DNA of 18,967 nt. Source: Deltaproteobacteria bacterium. GTDB lineage: Bacteria > Myxococcota > UBA727 > JABDBI01. The stretch is from contig JAESQZ010000226.1 in the NCBI GenBank assembly GCA_016764955.1, positions 1-18,967 of the forward strand. Direction: 5' to 3'. The notes under the pieces were generated by a model. It was given only the letters and a program-made list of their open reading frames with translations, was not told the origin of the DNA and did not search any database. Within the stretch, counting starts at the first letter, position 1; each line of letters opens with the position of its first letter. Shown here piece by piece: positions 13,653 through 18,967 of this stretch. The position numbers were made by a program, and so were the translations under genes.

Positions 13653-14378
13653 ATGGGTTTTTTTGGACTTTTTAAAAAAGGCGGGCCCACACAAAAGCAA
13701 ATTGATAAACAGGTTACCCGCCTGAAAGAGCAATATGCTAAGCCCGAATATCGCCAGATGGCAATGGACCAGCTCTTCAGCTGGGGTACTCACGAATGTT
13801 TGGTTGGCTTAATAGGCCGATTCAAAGTCGTCGTACAATCACCATATTACGATGAGCAAGAAAAGCGTTGGTTAGTCGACCAATTAGTCGAGCTTGGAGA
13901 GCCTGCCAAAGAAGTCCTCAAAGAATTCGTGATACGAGAAAACGAGGTCACCTATCCAATTCAAGCGCTTTCACGTCTGTGCTCAAAGCAAGAACTTGAG
14001 CAATTACTAAAAAATGCCTTAACTGCCAGAAGCCCTGAAGACTACAGAAGCTCGGAAGGCAAAATGGAGCTTATTGCTGCTTTAGAAGAATACGAAATAC
14101 CAAATAGTTCTGAATTAATCGCCCTTTACTTAAATGATCACCATGATGAGGTTAAATGCATCGCCCTGGATGTTCTATTTAGAAACAAGAGCTCCAGTGT
14201 CTACCCACGAGTCACCCAAATGCTGGGAGATGACACGCACTCTGCACGTGTATTAAGACACGCAGCTGCCAAAGTGCACGAGTTTGAGGTAGCGTTACCC
14301 GACAATCAGGCCCTGGCGCCTGAAGTTGCCGAAGATTTTGAAGTCAAATCTGGCAAATTGAGTCGGGTGAACGGCTAA
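13653..14378 (+). CDS. HEAT-repeat-like protein
   Basis: 241 aa, soluble and helical. It opens MGFFGLFKKGG and then shows pairs of helices typical of HEAT/armadillo scaffolds: YRQMAMDQLFSWGTHECLVG, LVDQLVELGEPAKEVLKEF, ALSRLCSKQELEQLLKNAL, KMELIAALEEYEIPNSSELI, and LYLNDHHDEVKCIALDVLF with the classic LxDxxxEVRxxAxxxL-like spacing. Similar small HEAT proteins occur in deltaproteobacterial genomes. The role is unknown, presumably protein binding. It is the first gene of a plus-strand run and is 13 bp from lysC. The start codon lies in a hairpin arm, no Shine-Dalgarno is visible, and a TATATT box a few bases upstream (13641-13646) could make the mRNA nearly leaderless. Confidence 0.8.
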   Translation: MGFFGLFKKGGPTQKQIDKQVTRLKEQYAKPEYRQMAMDQLFSWGTHECLVGLIGRFKVVVQSPYYDEQEKRWLVDQLVELGEPAKEVLKEFVIRENEVTYPIQALSRLCSKQELEQLLKNALTARSPEDYRSSEGKMELIAALEEYEIPNSSELIALYLNDHHDEVKCIALDVLFRNKSSSVYPRVTQMLGDDTHSARVLRHAAAKVHEFEVALPDNQALAPEVAEDFEVKSGKLSRVNG

Positions 14379-14391
14379 ACTCCCCCTAGTT

Positions 14392-15651
14392 ATGTCTATT
14401 ATTGTCCAAAAATATGGGGGTTCCTCCCTGGCGTCTTCCTCTCAAATTCGCCAGGTAGCTAAGCTTATTGCTGAGCGTCAAAAGACTGGCGGGCAGCTTT
14501 GCATAGTCGTCTCCGCCATGGGCAAAAAAACCAATGAGCTTCTTGGCCTTGCTCACGAAATTACTAAGCACCCTAGCCGGCGTGAACTAGACATGCTTTT
14601 GAGCTGCGGCGAACGCATCAGCATGGCTCTTTTGGCCATGGCTTTGAACGAACTTAATGTGCCCAGCGTGAGCCTAACCGGCAGCCAGTCTGGCATTATT
14701 ACCAACGATGTTCACTCTGGTGCCTGTATTATAGAAGTTAGGCCCGAAAGAGTCTTAGAAGGCCTTAAGAAAAATAAAGTAGTCATTGTTGCTGGCTTTC
14801 AGGGCGTCTCTAGGCAAAAAGAAATCACCACTTTAGGCCGCGGTGGATCAGATGCAACAGCTGTCGCACTTACAGCCGCTTTGGGAGCAGAAGCCTGTGA
14901 AATCTACTCAGATGTAGATGGCATTTACAGTGCAGACCCAAGAGTTGTTGATGATGTGCGCCATATTGGTGAGATTTCTCATGATGAGATGCTTGCCCTG
15001 TCTCATTCTGGCGCCAAAGTCTTAAACTCGCAGGCAATCGAATGGGCCAAATTCAAGGGAATCGAAATAAGGGCCCGCAAAACTGGTGACTTGAGCCGGC
15101 AAACGCGAATCATTCCTGAAAATCAAGATCAAAAGCCCCTCATTAAAGCGATCACAGCCCAAGAGCGTTTATTTTGCTTTTCTTTTGAGTGCCCAAGCTC
15201 ACTACTTAAGCTGATTGAAGCTCTCAAAGAGCTTCATATCTGCCCGAGCCAACTCCTAGGATCCCCTGATGGCTACTGCTTGATAGCCCCAGAAGATGCT
15301 CATGGGCTAGAGCGCTTAAATCTTGACCAATTAAAAGGTATCCGTCGTTTGCCTGATTGCTCGAGCCTATCTATCATCGGTAACAATATAAGCCTTCATA
15401 TGGAAACCACACATCAGATAGTTTCAGAGCTTCGATCCCTAGGTGTCCGCATCTTAGGGATCACTAATTCGAAGTCACGCCTTATTTTATTATTGAATCT
15501 AACTATATTCACGAAACAGTTCGTCATTTACATCAAGGAGTTCTACTTAAATGAGTTACTCTCAACGCAGTGCATTTGTTTTAAATGCCAATGCCAAAAG
15601 TGTCACAGATCGAGTGGTTGCCAAATTGGTCAAGCTCATTCCATCAGGTGA
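14392..15651 (+). CDS. lysC: aspartate kinase, C-terminus altered by a frame change
   Basis: The first committed step of the aspartate family pathway (Lys, Thr, Met, diaminopimelate). The kinase core is complete: IVQKYGGSS (4-12), the Ser/Gly-rich LTGSQSGIITND (95-106), LGRGGSDATAVALTAALGA (148-166) and YSDVDGIYSADPRVV (172-186). From ~250 an ACT-type regulatory region follows. After residue 364 (15483) the frame as written runs 55 more codons of non-family sequence and overlaps the next gene by 101 bp. In the -1 frame the sequence instead reads YFIIESNYIHETVRHLHQGV, then LLK and TGA at 15552-15554, a proper ACT ending that overlaps the next ATG by 4 bp. A one-base deletion, an assembly error or frameshifting could explain this. 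The natural product would be about 387 aa. Confidence 0.93.
   Translation: MSIIVQKYGGSSLASSSQIRQVAKLIAERQKTGGQLCIVVSAMGKKTNELLGLAHEITKHPSRRELDMLLSCGERISMALLAMALNELNVPSVSLTGSQSGIITNDVHSGACIIEVRPERVLEGLKKNKVVIVAGFQGVSRQKEITTLGRGGSDATAVALTAALGAEACEIYSDVDGIYSADPRVVDDVRHIGEISHDEMLALSHSGAKVLNSQAIEWAKFKGIEIRARKTGDLSRQTRIIPENQDQKPLIKAITAQERLFCFSFECPSSLLKLIEALKELHICPSQLLGSPDGYCLIAPEDAHGLERLNLDQLKGIRRLPDCSSLSIIGNNISLHMETTHQIVSELRSLGVRILGITNSKSRLILLLNLTIFTKQFVIYIKEFYLNELLSTQCICFKCQCQKCHRSSGCQIGQAHSIR
15535..15540 (+). promoter_or_regulatory. strong ribosome-binding site of the lipid-kinase gene
   Basis: AAGGAG, 10 nt before the ATG at 15551. It is one of the few canonical Shine-Dalgarno sites in the window and fixes the start of the downstream gene. 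That start overlaps the stop of lysC read in its -1 frame. Confidence 0.7.
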
Positions 15652-16600
15652 TTTGTTTTACTCCAAGTCTATGAAGGACTCGGAAAACTACTATCGGACT
15701 ATCTTAGACCGCGGTTATCGCTTTGTATTCAGCGGAGGCGGTGATGGCACTGCCATAAACGCCATCAATACCCTACACCGCATCGCTGACAAAGAACGTG
15801 TTTCACAACTGCCTCAAGTCGGCATCCTAAAACTTGGAACTGGTAATGCCATGGCTCAAGTGGTTGGTGCGAAACGTGCTTTTGGGGATGTTCACCATAT
15901 TGTCCAAGGTGGTGATATTGAGAAGAAAACCATGAGTCTAGTCGAATGCGATGATGGCACCCTAACGCCCTTTGCAGGCCTAGGCTATGATGCCGAAATC
16001 TTAAACGACTACGTAGAAGTCAAAGAAAAGCATGGTTTCAAATCGATTCCGGCTTATCTTTATGCTGGTTTATTCAAAACCTTGCCGCGCAAGCTTTTTG
16101 GCCAAGACCCAACCATTAGAATCCATACCAATAAAACTGCTTACCAAATGGTCCAGATCAATGGCCAAGATGAAGCCATTGAAATCCCCGCCAATACGCT
16201 GCTTTATGAGGGGCCAAGCTCCATCGCTTCTGTTGGCAGCATTCCTTGGTTTGGCTTTGGATTTACCATGTTCCCCTTCGCCTACAAAAAAGAAGGGTTT
16301 TTGAACTTAAGAGTCAGCACCATGCGCATCGCTACCATTGTGGCAAATCTCTACCCAAGCATTTGGAAAGGCCATTTTAGGCATCCTAAATTGCAAGACT
16401 TTCTAATCCAAGATATCAGTGTTGAAAGCGAACAAACCTTGCCATACCAAATCGGCGGAGACGCCTATGGACGCCGCAAAGCTTTACGCTTTAAAACTGG
16501 CAAGCGCCTTGTAGAAGTAGCTGAGCTTTCTCCTAAACGCATTGCTGCCGACAGGCCAATATTGGGCCTTCTGCCTGCCTTTTCAGGAGCGTCGTTTTGA
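15551..16600 (+). CDS. diacylglycerol kinase catalytic-domain protein (lipid kinase)
   Basis: 349 aa. The DAGK/YegS fold is shown by the nucleotide loop FSGGGDGTAINA (60-71) and the second motif ILKLGTGNAMA (92-102), then FAGLGYDAEIL and a C-terminal GGDAYGRRKALRFK. Enzymes of this family phosphorylate diacylglycerol, sphingoid or related lipids with ATP at the cytoplasmic membrane face; the exact lipid cannot be read from sequence. The spacing between motifs and the total length are normal. It overlaps lysC and is followed directly by a lipoprotein and mlaE, which suggests an envelope-lipid role for this part of the operon. AGGAG near its 3' end may serve the next gene. Confidence 0.88.
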   Translation: MSYSQRSAFVLNANAKSVTDRVVAKLVKLIPSGDLFYSKSMKDSENYYRTILDRGYRFVFSGGGDGTAINAINTLHRIADKERVSQLPQVGILKLGTGNAMAQVVGAKRAFGDVHHIVQGGDIEKKTMSLVECDDGTLTPFAGLGYDAEILNDYVEVKEKHGFKSIPAYLYAGLFKTLPRKLFGQDPTIRIHTNKTAYQMVQINGQDEAIEIPANTLLYEGPSSIASVGSIPWFGFGFTMFPFAYKKEGFLNLRVSTMRIATIVANLYPSIWKGHFRHPKLQDFLIQDISVESEQTLPYQIGGDAYGRRKALRFKTGKRLVEVAELSPKRIAADRPILGLLPAFSGASF

Positions 16601-16623
16601 TAAGACACCTGGCAACGCAACCT

Positions 16624-16682
16624 GTCACCCCGGCCTCCGAGCCGGGGTCCAGCACTGGATCCCGGGTCAAGCCCGGGATGAC
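16624..16682. repeat. head-to-head palindromic repeat pair at a gene start
   Basis: Left unit 16624-16652: GTCACCCCGGCC, TCCGA, GCCGGGGTCCAG. Spacer CA. Right unit 16655-16682: CTGGATCCCGGG, TCAAG, CCCGGGATGAC. These are the same two units as in mvaD with a shorter spacer. The right end contains the ATG (16678) that is the most plausible start of the lipoprotein. Confidence 0.92.
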
Positions 16683-17148
16683 AGCATTATTTATTCTCCT
16701 AATTTTACTAAGCGCTAGCTGCGCCAAGCGCAAACTAGTCGAGCCCATTCGAACTTTGGGCCCCGAGTGGATGCCCGTTCAAATCAAAGGCGCCGAGCAA
16801 GCCTGGACCATCCCAAGCGAAGGTTCCTCCATGCTCATTGACTCTGACTGCAGCAAACGCAACCAAAATGTTCCCCTCAATGCTCTTACTGCCCACTTGC
16901 TAATTGGAATGACCGATCAGGACTGGATTGAGCAAAAAACCATTCCCTATGAAAACCGCGAAGCCATGGTCACCACGATCTCCCTCAAAGTGGATGGTGT
17001 TAAGCAGAAGATGCAAATCTTAGTGCTCAAAAAAGAAGGCTGCGTATTCGATATTGTCATGAGCACACCAGAAGACAAGTTTGAAAAACATTTGGCTGAC
17101 TTTGAAAAAGTTCAAAAACTCTTTACACTAGAGCCTAAGTCAAAATGA
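16678..17148 (+). CDS. small lipoprotein of unknown function
   Basis: 156 aa from the ATG at 16678, which gives a compact lipoprotein signal: MTALFILLILLSASC, with C15 as the lipidation site. The lipobox is slightly unusual (SAS before Cys). The ATG is the last part of a palindromic repeat. Alternatively a TTG at 16597, with AGGAG 7 nt upstream, would start translation; it would add 27 residues, mostly repeat-encoded, before the hydrophobic core. The mature part is about 140 aa, mixed alpha/beta, with two further Cys (DSDCSKR, KKEGCVF) that could form a disulfide. No family is recognised. It overlaps mlaE by 4 bp (ATGA), so it is probably an envelope partner or just a co-transcribed gene. Confidence 0.78.
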   Translation: MTALFILLILLSASCAKRKLVEPIRTLGPEWMPVQIKGAEQAWTIPSEGSSMLIDSDCSKRNQNVPLNALTAHLLIGMTDQDWIEQKTIPYENREAMVTTISLKVDGVKQKMQILVLKKEGCVFDIVMSTPEDKFEKHLADFEKVQKLFTLEPKSK

Positions 17149-17906
17149 AATTCTTCTCTCATCAACTTGCCTATCTGGGAGAGCTCGCTCAGCTAACCTG
17201 GCAATTCCTTCGTGAGCTCTTCAAAGGCAAGACAGACTGGAGTGAAGTCAAAAACCAATGCCAGACTATTGGCCTATTATCCCTACCCATTGGTGTTTTT
17301 TCCCTTCTTTTCGTTGGATTCGTCTTTACACTCCAATTTGGCTTGGCCATGCAAACCTTTGGAGCAGCTTTCTACATTGGGCACTTAACCAGCTTGTCTG
17401 TTATTCGCGAACTTGGCCCCGCCTTTACGGCTTTAGTAGTTGGAGGCCGTATTGGCGCCGGTATGGCGGCTGAGATTGGCTCTATGCAAGTAACCGAACA
17501 AATTGATGCTATCAGAGCCCTTGGCTCAAGCCCTTTTCAAAAGCTCTTGATACCTCGCGTGCTGGCAGCTACTTTAATGTTGCCCTTAATCGCCGTTATC
17601 GCAAGCTTTGTCGGTATCTTAGGTGGCATGTTTATCGCTTGGCTAGAGTTCAAAGTGACTTTCCTCGCTTTTTATGAGTCTTCTTTGAAAGCCGTTAGTT
17701 TCAATGACTTTTGGTCCGGCTTTTTTAAGCCCTTTTTCTTTGGTTTTTGCGCAGCCATCATCGGCTGCCACCAAGGCTTCAACTGCCAACAAGGCACCGT
17801 GGGCGTTGGCAAAGCCACCACCCAAGCAGTCGTTAATGTCTCTTTAATGGTCGTCTTTTTAGACTTCTTGCTCACCAGGCTTTTTGCGACTATTTTTCCG
17901 CATTAG
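17145..17906 (+). CDS. mlaE: MlaE-family ABC transporter permease
   Basis: 253 aa, inner-membrane protein with about five to six hydrophobic segments. It carries the MlaE signature: LTSLSVIRELGPAFTALVVG, then GRIGAGMAAEIGSMQVTEQI, DAIRALGSSPFQKLLIPRVL, and a final GHQGF-type loop (GCHQGFNCQQGTVGVG). MlaE pairs with the ATPase MlaF and the MCE protein MlaD to move phospholipids between the inner and outer membranes. Neither mlaF nor mlaD follows: the next gene is convergent, so the partners must be elsewhere. Its start overlaps the lipoprotein stop by 4 bp. It ends a plus-strand run with a lipid kinase and a lipoprotein. Confidence 0.93.
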   Translation: MKFFSHQLAYLGELAQLTWQFLRELFKGKTDWSEVKNQCQTIGLLSLPIGVFSLLFVGFVFTLQFGLAMQTFGAAFYIGHLTSLSVIRELGPAFTALVVGGRIGAGMAAEIGSMQVTEQIDAIRALGSSPFQKLLIPRVLAATLMLPLIAVIASFVGILGGMFIAWLEFKVTFLAFYESSLKAVSFNDFWSGFFKPFFFGFCAAIIGCHQGFNCQQGTVGVGKATTQAVVNVSLMVVFLDFLLTRLFATIFPH

Positions 17907-17937
17907 ACCTCCCCCCCAGCCAAAAACATCATCGCAG

Positions 17938-18335
17938 CTACCCATATGCCGGGCGTGTTTTTAAAATATGATCGATATTATTTGGCGGTGGCGCTTTTGG
18001 GTATGGGACACCAAAAAGCGTCGAGTCTGGATTATCGATTCGTGCGCTATGTGGCTTGCCTGTTTCACGCTCTTGGATCAAGTATAAATTATCGAACATA
18101 AGGCGCCAGAATTTGGTTTGATGTTCAACGTGTCTAATTTTATGAGTTGCTTCGGGGAAGTGCTTTTCCCAATCAAAGCTTTCGGGAAAATTATATCGAA
18201 ATATATTTCGGCAGTTATCTAGATGGAATTTGGCGAGGCGGGATAGCTTATACTCTATCTTGTCATGCCAGTGGAGGCTGGCATGACAAGTGATAAAACA
18301 GCTTCAGCTCTCTTCGATAATTTAACTTTAGACAT
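17938..18335 (-). pseudogene. small unrecognised gene broken by a palindromic repeat
   Basis: The ATG at 18335 begins MSKVKLSKRAEAVLS and then enters a 32-bp palindrome, where the frame ends at TAG after 27 codons (LVMPASTGMTR, stop). Past the palindrome another frame is open for 106 codons with no start codon before its middle: IEYKLSRLAKFHLDN, ESFDWEKHFPEATHK, FWRLMFDNLYLIQER, GVPYPKAPPP and RPAYG, then TAG at 17940. Removing 18259-18290 joins the two parts in frame into a 121-aa protein whose helical pattern continues across the junction. It lies 7 bp after the uracil-DNA glycosylase stop, same strand, and would have been in its operon. No family is recognised. Confidence 0.7.
18259..18290. 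repeat. perfect 32-bp palindromic repeat splitting a gene
   Basis: Arms of 13 bp, CTTGTCATGCCAG and CTGGCATGACAAG, around a 6-bp loop. The GTCA start and TGAC end match the repeat family in the rest of the window. Its length is 2 mod 3, so it shifts the reading frame of the gene it lies in. Confidence 0.9.
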
Positions 18336-18342
18336 AGTGGGT

Positions 18343-18967
18343 TTAAATCCCCAGCCGCTTCATGACCTGCTGCAGGTCTTCCCAGGCTTCTTTTTTCTTG
18401 GTCTGGTTGCGCAGCAGGTAAGCTGGGTGAAAAGTCGGCATCAAATCGATGCCTTCGTAAGTAGTCCACTTGCCACGCACGCTGCTTAAAGCGCCTTCGA
18501 ACTTGAGCAAGCTTTGGCAGGCATAACGGCCAAGCGCTACGATGACTTTGGGCTTAATAATTTCAAGCTGTTTTTTTAAGAAAGGCTCGCAGGTCTCGAC
18601 TTCATCTTTTTCAGGATTGCGGTTATCAGGCGGCCGGCACTTGATCACATTGCAGATATAAATATCTTCACGTTTAAGCCCCATGGCTTCGATCATTTTG
18701 GTTAAAAGCTTGCCAGAGCGCCCCACAAAGGGCTCTCCCTGCTCATCCTCATCCCTACCTGGCGCTTCTCCCACAAAAACCAAATCCGCATTTGGGTTAC
18801 CTACCCCAAACACAAGATTTTGCCTGCTAGAGCAAAGCTTGCAGCGCTTGCAGTCGCCTATCTCTTGCTTTAGGCCTTCCAAATCTTGAGCAACAGCACT
18901 AGGCTCTAGCTCAAAGCCAGCTTCTTCATAAAGCTCTAAGCGTGTTTTAAGGGCTTTTGCTATTTCA
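18343..18967 (-). CDS. uracil-DNA glycosylase, family 4 (Fe-S type), 5' end outside window
   Basis: The frame is open to the right edge, so the true start lies outside; a TTG at 18882 is internal. At least 207 codons are present, with an extra N-terminal helical part (LKTRLELYEEAGFELEPS) common in family members. It removes uracil from DNA to start base excision repair. Motifs: CKRCKL (two Fe-S cysteines), VFVGEAPGRDEDEQGEPFVG (water-activating motif A), ICNVIKCRPPDNRNP and ETCEPFL (the other two Fe-S cysteines), and FHPAYLLRN (motif B, catalytic His). All expected residues are seen. It is followed after 7 bp by the broken small gene. Confidence 0.94.
   Translation of the reverse strand, partial: EIAKALKTRLELYEEAGFELEPSAVAQDLEGLKQEIGDCKRCKLCSSRQNLVFGVGNPNADLVFVGEAPGRDEDEQGEPFVGRSGKLLTKMIEAMGLKREDIYICNVIKCRPPDNRNPEKDEVETCEPFLKKQLEIIKPKVIVALGRYACQSLLKFEGALSSVRGKWTTYEGIDLMPTFHPAYLLRNQTKKKEAWEDLQQVMKRLGI

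Noticed and set aside
15481..15500. Programmed -1 frameshift site in lysC
   Set aside because: No X-XXY-YYZ heptamer lies in the reading phase and no clear stimulatory structure follows; a deletion or sequence error is simpler.

Overview
This is an ordinary chromosomal stretch from a Gram-negative bacterium with moderate GC. The outer-membrane lipid (mlaE) and lipoprotein genes fit a Gram-negative cell. Late mevalonate-pathway genes, a DUF507 protein and a small HEAT-repeat protein next to aspartokinase recall deltaproteobacterial-grade lineages (Myxococcota, Bdellovibrionota or relatives). The chorismate mutase-prephenate dehydrogenase fusion is of the enterobacterial type. I cannot place the organism more precisely. 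There is no prophage, CRISPR array or large mobile element.

Layout. 1-65: start of a J-domain co-chaperone running off the left edge. 122-1696: a secreted protein of unknown function and panB, facing tyrA (1715-2806) across a very short divergent gap. 2789-6277: a CPBP intramembrane protease and a large M16 zinc-protease lipoprotein, with palindromic repeats between them. 6311-8960 reads on the minus strand as one string: tRNA-Cys, mvaD, mvaK2, a Phd-like antitoxin and a VapC-like PIN toxin. 9077-13616, also minus: tRNA-Gln, a 410-aa orphan protein, DUF507, an isoprenylcysteine-methyltransferase-like membrane protein, recJ and a small conserved protein. 13653-17906 is a plus-strand run: HEAT protein, lysC, diacylglycerol-kinase-like protein, lipoprotein, mlaE. 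17938-18967, minus: a Fe-S uracil-DNA glycosylase (5' end outside the window) and a small broken gene.

The most notable signal is a family of short GC-rich palindromes that begin GTCA and often end CCAG, usually in head-to-head pairs. They are not confined to intergenic DNA. One 72-bp pair lies in frame inside mvaD. Two others lie in frame at the 5' ends of a lipoprotein gene and a CPBP protease gene, where the same frame gives related peptides (GSRVKPGMT twice, and a variant) and where the element's own ATGAC may serve as a start codon. A fourth, a perfect 32-bp palindrome, breaks a 121-codon gene downstream of the uracil-DNA glycosylase; removing it on paper restores the frame. This resembles the coding-sequence palindromic elements described in Rickettsia. 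Other points: the mvaD start codon directly follows the CCA of tRNA-Cys, and lysC has a -1 frame change just before its end, in front of a gene it would otherwise overlap by only 4 bp.
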